NCBI RefSeq assembly: GCF_000429305.1
Contig: NZ_AUBP01000005.1
Location: 62,001-126,000, forward strand
DNA from: Desulfovibrio inopinatus DSM 10711
GTDB taxonomy: Bacteria > Desulfobacterota > Desulfovibrionia > Desulfovibrionales > Desulfovibrionaceae
Direction of reading: 5' to 3'
DNA length: 64,000 nt
In this document: piece after piece, positions 16,095 through 25,783 of the stretch
Position numbering within the stretch: position 1 is the stretch's first letter
Layout: each line of letters opens with the position of its first letter
Notes under the pieces: model-generated
What the model saw: the letters and a program-made list of their open reading frames with translations, nothing else
What the model was told of the DNA's origin: nothing
The model's database searches: none
Program-made: the position numbers and the translations under genes

Positions 16095-18110
16095 GTGCTT
16101 GATTCCATCTGGCAGAAAAAACGGTCATTCGGACTTCTTTCCAATCTGGCCGTGATAGTAACGGGGGCCGTTGTGTCTGCGCTTCTCGCATTTTTAGCAT
16201 GGCGCAACCTCCCTCCGGTCATCACGATGGATAATGCCGTCCACGATGCTTTTATTCGTCTTGGCGGTGCACAACATCCTTCAATGGACCAGGCCATTAT
16301 GGCTGATATAGACGAAGAGAGTATCGTTTCTATCGGTCAATGGCCCTGGCCCAGATATAGAATAGCGGCTGTAATGAATACTCTCGCCGAAGCCAAATCG
16401 ACCGCCATAGGCCTCGATATTATCTTCCCGGAGCCAGATCAGACCTCTTTGCTCACTATCCAAAAGGCATTTCAAAAAGAGTTTGACCTCAACCTGCAAT
16501 TCCAGGGCGTCCCACCGGGGCTTGACGACAACGATGCATATTTAAGTTACGTTTTTAACAGAACAGGAGCTGTTGGCGCGATCTTCATGTATTTCGACCT
16601 CTACAACGCGGTTGTGGAATGCACGCCAACGCCATTGCACGTAACCGGTGAAACGGACCTCATATCGCCTCCTGAGGCATCTGGTGTGCTCTGCAATACT
16701 CCAAAGATTCAAGCCGGTCTCACCCGGTATGGCTTCATTAATACGCGCCTGGATAGTGATGGGATGTTGCGCAAAATGCAGCTCCTTATTGCATACAACG
16801 GCGCATGGTATCCAAACCTCACGCTTGCCACATTAATGCAAGCGCTTGGTCAAAATTCGATATCCATCGATAGTGACATGTTCGGTCCTCTCCTCGTCAT
16901 CGGCGAGACACGTATTCCTGTTGATGCAACCGGTATGGCGGTCATCGCGTTTCCGAATCGAGAACACTGTCCCCAAAGACTCTCTGTCGTGCGTATCCTG
17001 ACCGGAGAAATCCCCCCGGAGACACTGCAAGGAAAAATCGTCTTTCTAGGCTGTTCGGCAGCGGGTCTCAACGACTTGCATCATACCCCGGTGAGCCCAG
17101 AGCTTCCAGGTGCCTTAACGCATGCAATTCTTACGGAAAATGCTTTATCCGGAAAAACCTATCGGACACCGGTATGGAAGACGACGTATACCGGGTTAAC
17201 GACGCTTGTGACAGGACTGTTAGTGACATTCCTTTTTGTTTCTGTAGGTCCGGGATGGGCTGCAACAGGAGCCCTTCTTCTCTGCCTCCTCTTTCCTGTG
17301 CTGAGTGTATTTTTCTTTTTTGCTCAAGGCGTGTTGCTCCCCATGTCTGGCCAGTTTGGAACAACGTTTGTGTTGCTTTTAATCCTATCTCTCCTTCTGT
17401 ATGCGCGAGAGCGTCGCTTGGCCTATATTCGTCTCAAACAATTCTCCCGGGCCAGACAAACAACGTTGGAAGCAATGGCCGCGGTTGCCGAAACACGTGA
17501 CCCTGAAACAGGTGGGCACATCAAACGTACCCAGCATTATGTTAAGGCCTTGGCTACAGAATTAGCGAAACGCGGCAATCGACCGGAACTGACCAATGAA
17601 TTTATTGATCTCCTTTTTCATTCCGCACCATTACATGATGTCGGAAAAGTCGGCGTACCGGACCATATCCTTTTAAAACCCGGCAAACTCACCTTTGAAG
17701 AATTTGAAGAGATGAAAAAACACACGGTGTTCGGCAAAGAAATCGTAGAGAATGCGAGCCGTGGGCAAGATGAAAAAGAATTTTTCGATCTCTCAGGGGA
17801 AATCGCCTATACCCATCATGAAAAATGGGACGGTTCTGGCTACCCTCTCGGACTTGCAGAAGAAAATATCCCACTTTCCGGACGACTCATGGCCCTGGCA
17901 GACGTCTATGACGCACTCATCAGCAAACGCCACTACAAGCCGCCTTTTTCCCATGAGAAATCCAAAGCCATCATTCTCGAAGGGGATGGCAAACATTTCG
18001 ATCCCGAAGTCGTCGAAACTTTTCTCACCATTGAACAGGAGTTTATACGTATTGCCGCAACGTTCAAAGATGAGGAATCGAAAGAAGACACGCCACAGAC
18101 AACAGTATAA
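16095..18110 (+). CDS. CHASE2 sensor with intact HD-GYP c-di-GMP phosphodiesterase domain
   Basis: A 671-residue membrane signalling protein starting at GTG. A first membrane helix (residues about 16-37) precedes an extracytoplasmic CHASE2 domain with ADIDEESIVSIGQWPWPR and IGLDIIFPEPDQTS, ending in three helices at about 360-440. The cytoplasmic part is an HD-GYP domain, whose members hydrolyse cyclic di-GMP: LHDVGKVGVPD near residue 513, HTVFGKEIV, and HHEKWDGSGYP near 574, then LADVYDALIS. All key metal ligands are present, so it should be active. CHASE2 is usually paired with cyclases or kinases; the HD-GYP output is less common. It is the last gene of the FecR-OmpA operon and ends before a bidirectional terminator. 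Confidence 0.92.
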   Translation: MLDSIWQKKRSFGLLSNLAVIVTGAVVSALLAFLAWRNLPPVITMDNAVHDAFIRLGGAQHPSMDQAIMADIDEESIVSIGQWPWPRYRIAAVMNTLAEAKSTAIGLDIIFPEPDQTSLLTIQKAFQKEFDLNLQFQGVPPGLDDNDAYLSYVFNRTGAVGAIFMYFDLYNAVVECTPTPLHVTGETDLISPPEASGVLCNTPKIQAGLTRYGFINTRLDSDGMLRKMQLLIAYNGAWYPNLTLATLMQALGQNSISIDSDMFGPLLVIGETRIPVDATGMAVIAFPNREHCPQRLSVVRILTGEIPPETLQGKIVFLGCSAAGLNDLHHTPVSPELPGALTHAILTENALSGKTYRTPVWKTTYTGLTTLVTGLLVTFLFVSVGPGWAATGALLLCLLFPVLSVFFFFAQGVLLPMSGQFGTTFVLLLILSLLLYARERRLAYIRLKQFSRARQTTLEAMAAVAETRDPETGGHIKRTQHYVKALATELAKRGNRPELTNEFIDLLFHSAPLHDVGKVGVPDHILLKPGKLTFEEFEEMKKHTVFGKEIVENASRGQDEKEFFDLSGEIAYTHHEKWDGSGYPLGLAEENIPLSGRLMALADVYDALISKRHYKPPFSHEKSKAIILEGDGKHFDPEVVETFLTIEQEFIRIAATFKDEESKEDTPQTTV

Positions 18111-18178
18111 ATTTCAGTAAGAATATTCTGAAATATATAAATGATGCGTCTATTTCCGGAATACACGCATTCAATGGA

Positions 18179-18218
18179 AAAACGCGGTCCTCAGATATTC
18201 ATCCGGGGACCGCGTTTT
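18179..18218. terminator. Bidirectional terminator between CHASE2-HD-GYP gene and rpoD
   Basis: AAAACGCGGTCC (18179-18190) is perfectly complementary to GGACCGCGTTTT (18207-18218), with a 16-base loop. A-rich and T-rich flanks serve as U tracts in both directions for the two convergent genes. Confidence 0.9.
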
Positions 18219-18247
18219 CATGAAAAAACTCGTTGTAGCGCTAAATT

Positions 18248-20017
18248 CTAGCTTTCGTAGTACGAACGCAGATGCTGGCTACGAACGGGATGACGTAACT
18301 TCCGCAGTGCTTTGGCTTCAATCTGACGAATACGTTCACGCGTGACGTTGAAGAGCTTTCCGACTTCTTCCAACGTATGGTCGGACTTTTCGCCAATACC
18401 GAAACGTTTGCGCAGGACTTGCTCTTCACGAGGCGTAAGATCGGACAAGACGCGACCAATTTGCTCGCCAAGTTTGGTGTTGACCACTTCTTCAGCCGGG
18501 GCCAGCGCCTTTTTATCTTCAATAAAATCACCCAAGCTCGAATCTTCTTCGTCACCGATTGGTGTTTCCAAAGAAATGGGCTCTTTCGCAATCTTGAGGA
18601 CTTTTTTCACTTTCTCAAGCGGATAGTCCATGCGCTCTGCAATTTCTTCAGGCGTCGGGTCGCGCCCAAGTTCCTGTACAAGATAGCGTGACGTACGAAT
18701 AAGTTTGTTAATCGTCTCAATCATGTGCACCGGAATACGAATGGTGCGAGCTTGATCGGCAATGGCACGAGTAATAGCCTGGCGAATCCACCATGTAGCA
18801 TATGTCGAGAACTTATACCCGCGCTGGTATTCAAATTTGTCCACTGCCTTCATCAGGCCGATGTTGCCTTCCTGGATGAGATCGAGAAATTGCAAGCCGC
18901 GGTTTGTGTATTTTTTGGCGATGCTGACAACAAGTCGCAAGTTGGCGCGAATGAGCTCCTGCTTGGCGCGCTGAGCCGCGGAATTCCCTCGCTTAATGCG
19001 CCACAGGACTTCTTCCAAGTCCGAAACCTGATGGCAGCATTTGTCTTGCAAACGAGCCAGGATTTCCATTTTCGCAGAGAGCATTTCCTTGAATGAAAAC
19101 AACTCTTCCACGGTCATGCCCAATTCTTCGGCGGCTACAACAGGATTGATTTCACGTTCGTCAAGCTGCTGAAATATCTCTTGAATTTCAATCTGCGTTT
19201 TTCCCACCGACAAAATGTAGGCCGACAGGTCGCGCTGACAGTTATTCATCTGCCGCACATAGTCTTCAACGGTTTCAATAACACGGTCGATGAGTGTTTT
19301 TTCAAGTTTGATGTCGCGGAGCCGCGAAACCACTTCATCCTTGAAACCGATGATTTCCTTTTGTACACCAAAGACTCGCTTGGCCGTCAGGGCACAATAA
19401 TCAAGCTTTGAATAAATCTTTCGGCGCTTCTTAAAGATCCCCTTGAGTTCTTCCAAAAGGAAAATAACACGCTGACGTTGGTTCATCTCGTCTTCAGATG
19501 GGTCATCTTCTTCAATGGTCTTGACCACATCTTTGAGTTTGATGCGTCCCTGCTTCAAATCTTCACCCACGTTGACCAGTTCCTCAATCGCGACAGGAAC
19601 TTCAACCAGAGCGTAAAGGACGTCCATTTCCCCGTTTTCAATCTTCTTGGCAATGACGACTTCGCCTTCACGGTCAAGCAGGGGGACTGCGCCCATTTCC
19701 CGAAGGTACATGCGCACGGGGTCTGTACTGCGCGAGGAGTAATCCAGCGTATCTTCGCTTTCGGTCAATTCGAGCCCTGACGAATCGGTAGATTCTTCTG
19801 ACTCGGAGGACATCACTTCGATCTTTCGCCCTTCCTTGTCGGAATCGACAATGGAAATATCAAGCTGATCAAAAATGGAAATTACTTCTTCAATCTGCTC
19901 AGGGTTATTGACTTCAGACGGAAGTGCTTTGTTGACTTCGTCGAAGGTCAAAAACCCCTTTTGTTTGCCCTTGGCAATAAGGGTTTTAATCTGCTGGATT
20001 TCTTTGAGGTTGCTCAT
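18248..20017 (-). CDS. rpoD: Primary sigma factor RpoD (sigma70)
   Basis: The housekeeping sigma factor, 589 residues. Region 1.1 is at residues 1-80, followed by [21 protein letters not shown] (1.2), [20 protein letters not shown] and [20 protein letters not shown] (2.1-2.2), [20 protein letters not shown] (2.3-2.4), and the region 4.2 helix-turn-helix [20 protein letters not shown] at the end. The ATG at 20017 follows GGGGGGAC and overlaps the last 32 bases of dnaG, so the two are translationally linked. It is the terminal gene of the rpsU-yqeY-mutS2-dnaG-rpoD series. Confidence 0.98.
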   Translation of the reverse strand: MSNLKEIQQIKTLIAKGKQKGFLTFDEVNKALPSEVNNPEQIEEVISIFDQLDISIVDSDKEGRKIEVMSSESEESTDSSGLELTESEDTLDYSSRSTDPVRMYLREMGAVPLLDREGEVVIAKKIENGEMDVLYALVEVPVAIEELVNVGEDLKQGRIKLKDVVKTIEEDDPSEDEMNQRQRVIFLLEELKGIFKKRRKIYSKLDYCALTAKRVFGVQKEIIGFKDEVVSRLRDIKLEKTLIDRVIETVEDYVRQMNNCQRDLSAYILSVGKTQIEIQEIFQQLDEREINPVVAAEELGMTVEELFSFKEMLSAKMEILARLQDKCCHQVSDLEEVLWRIKRGNSAAQRAKQELIRANLRLVVSIAKKYTNRGLQFLDLIQEGNIGLMKAVDKFEYQRGYKFSTYATWWIRQAITRAIADQARTIRIPVHMIETINKLIRTSRYLVQELGRDPTPEEIAERMDYPLEKVKKVLKIAKEPISLETPIGDEEDSSLGDFIEDKKALAPAEEVVNTKLGEQIGRVLSDLTPREEQVLRKRFGIGEKSDHTLEEVGKLFNVTRERIRQIEAKALRKLRHPVRSQHLRSYYES

Positions 20018-21737
20018 TGTCCCCCCCTAAAAGGTCCATGTACTGGGCAAAAAGCTCTTTTTCCGAACGTGCGTCACCCGAAGCCCTTGCGTGTCGCATG
20101 GCCTCGAGCACGTCGCGTATCATCTGCTTACGACTCATTTTCGCAATAAATCGGACAATCTCCGCATACCGGGTCTGCATGTCTTTTTCGGACATCGGCC
20201 CCTTGAGTTCACATTGCGCCCAAAACGCCCGTTCAGCTTCATCAAGCCGAGAAAACAATTCCGCAATCTGGTTGCACTTGGCCGCAACGACAAGCTTGTC
20301 CCACAGATGTCGCATAAAATCCGAAGACAAGACGAGAAGCGTCCCTTTTTCAGCCAGGTCACCTATAGTTTCAGGGTGGCGTATGGCAAATTCGACAATT
20401 TCCGTTTCATCCCGCCGAACCGATGCTGTCTTGGCGGCTCGGGTGTTGACGGTTTGGGTCGCCGCGGTCGGCGGTTTGACCGCTGCTCGGCCAAGTACCG
20501 TGGTCCGTAGTTCAGCCTCAGCCATACCAAGCCCGAGGGCTACTTTAGGAATATATGCGGCGGCCAACCCTGTATCGGCCAATCCCGCAAAAAAATTACG
20601 GACCCACGCCACCATTTCTTTGGGAGCGAGGTCACGTTTCACCATCTCAAGACAATACTCCAACCCATCAAGCGCCGCTTCGAGACGTTCATCCAAAGCC
20701 ACTTTCCCATGGGATTGAAGTAGACTGTCCACATCTTCACCTTCGGGCATCAGTGCGACACGACAGGTTAATCCGGCCGCTAAAAACATCTCTGCACTTT
20801 TTCTGGCTGCAGTTCGTCCAGGAGCATCGCCGTCAAACAGCAACGTCACTGTTGTACACAATCCGGCCAAGCGCTTGGTTTGGTTTGGCGTCAATGCTGT
20901 TCCGAGTACTCCACATGCATTGGTAAACCCAAACTGATGCAGGGTCACAACGTCCATGTACCCTTCTGTTACAAGCGCCGATCGCGTGCGTGATAATGTG
21001 GGTCGTGCCTGAAAAAGACCGTAAAGATGATTGCCCTTCTTATATATCGGTGAATCTGCGCTATTGAGATACTTTGGTTCTCCATCTCTAAGTATTCTTG
21101 CGCCGAATGCAACCACCTGACCCGAAATATCTGCTATAGGAAACATCACGCGGCCACGAAATCGATCCCAGACCTTCCCATCACGTTCGACAAGAAGACC
21201 GGCTTCAACCATTTCAGCCGGAGTAAAACCATGACGCTCAAGGTGCTGCTCCAAGGCACGCCATGCGTCCGGCGCATAGCCGAGCCCGAAGACTTTGGCG
21301 GTTTTACCATCCATACCGCGAGCCTTGAGATACTCAACCGCACCGCTCCCTCCCGGGCGCACAAGTTCCTCACGATAAAAAGCAGCCGCAAGTTCATGCA
21401 TCGCCAAGCAGGTCTTACGCTTTTTGCGTTTTGCTCCAGCTTCGGGATTGGGTGCACGATCCAATTCAACACCCGCTTCGGCTGCAAGCTGTTCCAGTGC
21501 TTCGCGAAAACCAAGTCCGTTTATCCGGCTATAGAAATCAATGACATCACCCGATGCCTGGCACCCGAAACAATGATAGAACCCTTTGTCCGAATGCACA
21601 TTGAACGAGCCTTTGGTCTCATGGTGAAATGGGCACACGCCAACCAGACGGCCCCCCACAGGCCGCAACTCGACATAGCGACGAACGATATCGGCAATAT
21701 CGATCCGCTCTTTCACCTCGGCGATGGTGTCGGCCAT
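19986..21737 (-). CDS. dnaG: DNA primase DnaG
   Basis: DnaG lays RNA primers for replication. The 583-residue protein has the N-terminal CHC2 zinc site ([14 protein letters not shown] then FYHCFGC, residues 36-63), the catalytic core with the TOPRIM fold ([16 protein letters not shown] near 262 and [12 protein letters not shown] near 305) and a variable C-terminal helicase-interaction region. A segment near residues 425-445 is Ala/Thr-rich linker. Its 3' end overlaps rpoD by 32 bases and it starts 19 bases after mutS2. Confidence 0.97.
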   Translation of the reverse strand: MADTIAEVKERIDIADIVRRYVELRPVGGRLVGVCPFHHETKGSFNVHSDKGFYHCFGCQASGDVIDFYSRINGLGFREALEQLAAEAGVELDRAPNPEAGAKRKKRKTCLAMHELAAAFYREELVRPGGSGAVEYLKARGMDGKTAKVFGLGYAPDAWRALEQHLERHGFTPAEMVEAGLLVERDGKVWDRFRGRVMFPIADISGQVVAFGARILRDGEPKYLNSADSPIYKKGNHLYGLFQARPTLSRTRSALVTEGYMDVVTLHQFGFTNACGVLGTALTPNQTKRLAGLCTTVTLLFDGDAPGRTAARKSAEMFLAAGLTCRVALMPEGEDVDSLLQSHGKVALDERLEAALDGLEYCLEMVKRDLAPKEMVAWVRNFFAGLADTGLAAAYIPKVALGLGMAEAELRTTVLGRAAVKPPTAATQTVNTRAAKTASVRRDETEIVEFAIRHPETIGDLAEKGTLLVLSSDFMRHLWDKLVVAAKCNQIAELFSRLDEAERAFWAQCELKGPMSEKDMQTRYAEIVRFIAKMSRKQMIRDVLEAMRHARASGDARSEKELFAQYMDLLGGDNEQPQRNPAD

Positions 21738-21756
21738 GAATACGTGCCTTGTCGCC

Positions 21757-24102
21757 TTATTTGAGTTCCACCACGGTCATGCCATCCCCACCGCGATCTT
21801 CCGGAGCAAGCTCATACCCGGCTACAGTAGGAAAACGTCGCAAAAATTCATGAACTTCACGTCGAAGTGCACCAGTCCCACGTCCATGCACAACTTCGAC
21901 TTGGTGTGCACCGCGCAACATGGCTGCGTCAAGATAGCGTTCGAGTTCGCTAATTGCGACATCGGCCCGCTTCCCGCGCAGATCGAGTGTCATACTCAAA
22001 AATTCGTTGGAACGAGGCACCACGGTTGCACCGGCCGTTCGATTGGCTTTAGCTGGAGATGCAATACTCGTTTCAACGTCTGCCGCACCAGCCCACAAGC
22101 TGACACCGCCCATATCGACTTTGACTTGATTGCGTCTCGCGTCTGTCTCAACAACTTTCCCATTGCGACCGAACGAACGAAGACGCACCGAATCACCAGG
22201 AGAGAGCGTCGTGATATCAAGCGGTTGAGGAGCGGCTTCCTGAGGTGTCTCGGCAGCAAACTCCCGTCCGGTTTCTTCCAATTTCTTCCGGGCGTTACCG
22301 AGCTCATCCAGCGCCTTCTTTCGACCAATTTTGCCCGCTTCCCATTTACGCAAAATTTCGCGTGCATGTTCGCGCATTTCATCGGTCAATTCGTGGGTCA
22401 GGCGTTCAAACCGAGCCGAAAGACGCGTTTTCCGCTCTTCAAACTCTTTTTTCTGGCTACGCAAATCGTCAAGCAACTCTTCGCGCTCCATGGCCAAAGC
22501 ATTGAGACGATCAAACACGGATGACGAATCACCATCATCAAGAAGTAAATAGCGATTGGCTTTTTGCAAGATCGCATCAGGCAAACCATGTTCTCTGGCG
22601 ACATCAAGGGCGATGCTGGCGCCGACTTGGTCGTATACAATTTTATACAGCGGTTTTTTTGTTTTCGGATCAAACAACATTCCGGCAGCACGCACGCCGT
22701 CTGTCGCCAAGGCATGGGCTTTTAATGCAGGAAAATGGGTAGCCGCCGCAACATATGCCTGCTTTTCCATGAGTGCATCGAGAACGGCCTGTGCAAGAGC
22801 AGCGCCTTGCGTGGGGTCAGTTCCGGCACCAAATTCATCAAGCAGTATCAAAGTCTTTTCATCAATATCGGGCCATGCCGTGCTCAGATGGCGAATTTGC
22901 GCCGTAAATGTACTGACATGATCTTCAAGACTTTGCTCGTCGCCGAGAAAAACAAAAATTTTATTGAAGACCGGCAAGCTGCTGCCCTCTTCGACAGGAA
23001 CAGGCAAACCACATTGCGCCATGAATGCAAGAAGTCCCAATGTCTTCAGACATACAGTTTTCCCGCCGGCATTTGCTCCGCTGATGACCAAACCGCGTTG
23101 ATCTGCCTCAAGCATAATGTTTTGGGGAACAACCTGTTCGCGTTTGCCTCCGAGCAAGAGCACCGGATGCCGGGCCCCGACCAGACGTAAAGGCGCATTC
23201 TCGTCAATATCGGGCAGCACCGCATCGAGATCGCTGGCAAAGGCGACTTTTGACTGAAGAACGTCAAGATCAACAAGCAAATCAAACGCACTTTGAATGG
23301 CTGTTTCTTCCTCCCGAACAAGTCCGGTCAGATAGATCATGACAGCCAATTCTGCTTCGCGTTCTTCCTGCTTGAGTTCTTGTAAGCGGTTATTCAGTTC
23401 AACAAGAAAGAACGGCTCGACATAACATGTTTCCCCGGTCTGGGAATAGTCATGCACAATGCCGGCAACTTTTCCTTTAAAATTGGTGCGCAGAGGCAAC
23501 ACATAGCGGTCCGACGAAATCGTCATGAAATCGTCTTGTAAGAAGGCAGATAAGCCCTCACGCTGGGTGAAGTCTTTGACTTTCGTCGTGCAGGTCTTGT
23601 GAATACCCCGAATTTCCTGACGTGCCGTAAACAACTCCGGAGAGGCTTCGTCACGCAATAAGCCATCTTTCCCCAAACAACGCTTGAGCGCCGAGCGAGT
23701 TTTTACGGGGTCGTCAGCTTTTCTGATTTTCTCAATAAGAAAGGGGTAGCGATCAAGCGCAGACGCTGTTGAGGTCGCTTCTTCAAGCAACTCGGCTACC
23801 GTCTTGGCAGCACCAAGCACATCGGCTATGGCAAACAGCGCATCAAGATCAAGGTGTCCTCTTCCACTTTCGAGAAAGCTGAAGACACCGCGCAAATCAG
23901 GGAAATCACCGGGGCGAAATCGGTTTTCACCAAAAAAGACTTCGGCTTCACGAAACAGAGCTCGTGCGTATTCAAGAGCAAACGAGTTCTGAAACGAGGA
24001 AATCCCAAGGCACGCCTCGCGGCCCGGCAAAGACTGCGCTTTGCGGGCCAGCGCGTCGAGCACCTTGGGGAACTCCAACAGCCTGCGTGTTCTGGATTCC
24101 AT
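21757..24102 (-). CDS. mutS2: MutS2 family ATPase/endonuclease with Smr domain
   Basis: A 781-residue MutS2. It has the MutS-like lever/clamp region, an ATPase with Walker A SGANAGGKTVCLKTLG near residue 340 and Walker B LILLDEFGAGTDPTQGAALA near 418, a charged coiled coil at about 515-610 (REELLDDLRSQKKEFEERK and onward), a KOW-like segment SPGDSVRLRSFGRNGKVVE, and a C-terminal Smr nuclease domain with LDLRGKRADVAISELERYLD and VVHGRGTGALRR. MutS2 proteins suppress recombination and in some bacteria rescue collided ribosomes. Its place next to rpsU and yqeY fits either role. Confidence 0.96.
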   Translation of the reverse strand: MESRTRRLLEFPKVLDALARKAQSLPGREACLGISSFQNSFALEYARALFREAEVFFGENRFRPGDFPDLRGVFSFLESGRGHLDLDALFAIADVLGAAKTVAELLEEATSTASALDRYPFLIEKIRKADDPVKTRSALKRCLGKDGLLRDEASPELFTARQEIRGIHKTCTTKVKDFTQREGLSAFLQDDFMTISSDRYVLPLRTNFKGKVAGIVHDYSQTGETCYVEPFFLVELNNRLQELKQEEREAELAVMIYLTGLVREEETAIQSAFDLLVDLDVLQSKVAFASDLDAVLPDIDENAPLRLVGARHPVLLLGGKREQVVPQNIMLEADQRGLVISGANAGGKTVCLKTLGLLAFMAQCGLPVPVEEGSSLPVFNKIFVFLGDEQSLEDHVSTFTAQIRHLSTAWPDIDEKTLILLDEFGAGTDPTQGAALAQAVLDALMEKQAYVAAATHFPALKAHALATDGVRAAGMLFDPKTKKPLYKIVYDQVGASIALDVAREHGLPDAILQKANRYLLLDDGDSSSVFDRLNALAMEREELLDDLRSQKKEFEERKTRLSARFERLTHELTDEMREHAREILRKWEAGKIGRKKALDELGNARKKLEETGREFAAETPQEAAPQPLDITTLSPGDSVRLRSFGRNGKVVETDARRNQVKVDMGGVSLWAGAADVETSIASPAKANRTAGATVVPRSNEFLSMTLDLRGKRADVAISELERYLDAAMLRGAHQVEVVHGRGTGALRREVHEFLRRFPTVAGYELAPEDRGGDGMTVVELK

Positions 24103-24165
24103 AGGCAGCTTCGAAGAAAAAAAGGCAACAGAGTTTGAACGCGGAACGCGCTGGCAGCGTGCGTA

Positions 24166-24612
24166 TCAGGCAGAAAGACGTGCCTTTACCAAGGCACTGA
24201 CATCTTTGCCGTCGACACGCCCTTTATACTTGGCCATGACCGTCGAAATGACACGTCCCATATCTTTCATGGACGAAGCGCCGGTCTCGGCCACAGCATC
24301 TTCAACCGCCGCCTGCAAAGCTTCGGGTGAAAGCGGCTCGGGCAAATAGCGCTGGAGAACGGTAAGTTCCCGCTCTTCCTGTTCGGCCAAGGTCGCCCGA
24401 CCGGCCTTAGAAAATTGTTCAATGGACTCCTGACGCTGCTTGGCCTGTTTGGCCAGCAAATCCAGAGTCTCATCATCGGAGAGAGGACGACCAAGCTCTA
24501 CATGCTTGTTTTTGGCGGCTGTTTTGACCATTCGCAAAACAGCCACCACCACTTCGTCCTTGGCTTTATACGCCGTGATGAAGTCTTTTTCGATCTGATT
24601 GAGGAGATTCAT
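24166..24612 (-). CDS. GatB/YqeY domain protein
   Basis: A 148-residue helical YqeY protein, related to the tail domain of the GatB amidotransferase and thought to touch tRNA. Typical motifs are LNQIEKDFITAYKAKDEVVVAVLRM at the start, ELTVLQRYLPEPLS, and GRVISTVMAKYKGRVDGKDVSALV at the end. The ATG overlaps the rpsU stop (TAATG), so the two are coupled. No precise biochemical function is established for the family. Confidence 0.94.
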   Translation of the reverse strand: MNLLNQIEKDFITAYKAKDEVVVAVLRMVKTAAKNKHVELGRPLSDDETLDLLAKQAKQRQESIEQFSKAGRATLAEQEERELTVLQRYLPEPLSPEALQAAVEDAVAETGASSMKDMGRVISTVMAKYKGRVDGKDVSALVKARLSA

Positions 24613-24812
24613 TACATCATATTGAATTTACGCATTTTCTTGAGCAACCGCTTTCGAGCGGCAGCTTTCTTCTTCTTGCGCATAACGCTGGGCTTCTCAA
24701 AGTGCTGGCGTTTTTTCAGCTCAGAAAGAATACCGGCCTTTTCCACCTGCTTTTTGAAGCGGCGGAGCGCAATATCGAAGTTATCCGACTCATCAAGATA
24801 GACACCTGGCAA
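24612..24812 (-). CDS. rpsU: 30S ribosomal protein bS21
   Basis: A 66-residue bS21: [19 protein letters not shown] at the start, then [23 protein letters not shown] and a basic tail. The frame is open to 24881, but the family begins at PGVYL and the TTG at 24812 lies five bases after a perfect GGAGGTGA, so TTG is taken as the start. bS21 helps the 30S subunit select Shine-Dalgarno sites and also heads the macromolecular synthesis operon in many proteobacteria, as here. Confidence 0.93.
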   Translation of the reverse strand: MPGVYLDESDNFDIALRRFKKQVEKAGILSELKKRQHFEKPSVMRKKKKAAARKRLLKKMRKFNMM

Positions 24813-24949
24813 ACAAATCACCTCCCCTCTTCCCGACCTTATGCGGGCAAAATCGAACTCAGATTCATATCGCCGCAACACAAGGTTGTCAATGCAAAAA
24901 CAAAAAAAATTTCGTCCAGCCTAAATACGGCTGGTCGATTTTCAAAGGT

Positions 24950-24995
24950 AGAAAAAAGCGTTCTCCGGCTCCACTTGGGGAACCGGAAAACGCTT
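24950..24995 (-). terminator. Terminator downstream of the 64-residue membrane protein gene
   Basis: A stem of about 17 pairs (24956-24972 with 24977-24995, two G-T pairs) is followed on the minus strand by TTTTTTC. It separates the HU/small membrane protein unit from rpsU. Confidence 0.85.
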
Positions 24996-25003
24996 ACAAA
25001 AGC

Positions 25004-25198
25004 TTAATGCGCGTTTGCGTCATCCTTCTCACAGGTTTCCCGGAGGCTTTTCAGGATGACATAGCCCATTCCCGATCCTAAAATCAGAATAACGAGATAG
25101 AGCACGCTAAAAAAAACAAAATGATCAGCCGACCACAACGGAAGGTCCTGCGGCAGCGGACTGTGGACAGTTTCACCGTGAATCATCATAAACGACAT
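25004..25198 (-). CDS. Small single-helix membrane protein, function unknown
   Basis: A 64-residue protein not matched to any family I know. Residues 1-26 are mildly acidic and polar (MSFMMIHGETVHSPLPQDLP and onward), 27-49 form one strongly hydrophobic helix (FVFFSVLYLVILILGSGMGYVIL), and the tail is charged (KSLRETCEKDDANAH). It has GGAG nine bases before the ATG and its own downstream terminator, and starts 37 bases after the HU gene, which supports a real gene. The layout resembles small cytochrome oxidase assembly or accessory peptides, but nothing here proves this. Confidence 0.65.
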   Translation of the reverse strand: MSFMMIHGETVHSPLPQDLPLWSADHFVFFSVLYLVILILGSGMGYVILKSLRETCEKDDANAH

Positions 25199-25235
25199 AG
25201 GGGGAAACTCCAGATGGTTAAATGGGGTAGAAAAG

Positions 25236-25508
25236 TTACTTCACTGCATCTTTGAGAAGCTTACCAGGTCGAAACTTAACAACCTTGGAGGCGGGAATCT
25301 GAATCTCTTCCCCGGTACGGGGGTTGCGTCCCGTGCGAGCTTGACGCTCATCAACGAGAAACGTACCAAAACCGGTCAATGTGAGCTTACCATCAGTCAC
25401 AAGTGTATTTTCCACAGATTCAATAAATGCATTGAGACTGCGTTCGGCACTGGCTTTGCTCAGCCCGGCCTTGTCTGCAATTTTACCGACCAGATCAGCC
25501 TTCGTCAT
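25236..25508 (-). CDS. hup: HU-family histone-like DNA-binding protein
   Basis: A 90-residue HU protein, standard length. MTKADLVGKIADKAGLSKASAE is the dimerisation helix pair, followed by LTLTGFGTFLVDERQARTGRNP and the DNA-wrapping arm RTGEEIQIPASKVVKFRPGK with the intercalating proline. It compacts DNA and aids replication and recombination. A leader of about 275 bases without a gene separates it from rsmA; it contains two compact GC hairpins (CCGGCC acg GGCCGG at 25542-25556 and CCGGG cttt CCCGG at 25720-25733). Confidence 0.96.
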   Translation of the reverse strand: MTKADLVGKIADKAGLSKASAERSLNAFIESVENTLVTDGKLTLTGFGTFLVDERQARTGRNPRTGEEIQIPASKVVKFRPGKLLKDAVK

Positions 25509-25783
25509 CGGTCCTCACTCCTTCTCAAAAAGTTCGCTCCGCCGGCCACGGGCCGGACCCCAGCCATCCCTGAAACACCTCGTGCAACCATATCATGCCG
25601 TCCAATACCAAAGGTCGGCGTCGATAGACTTCGTACATGCAATCAAACAAGAGTACCGACAAGGGAAAACCGGAACAGCACCACCCCACGACGAGGCTGA
25701 CCCGAGAAATCCCATGCCACCGGGCTTTCCCGGATATTCAAGATTGCGCGAATCAAACAAAATTTTCAATCTCAAGTCAAGCA

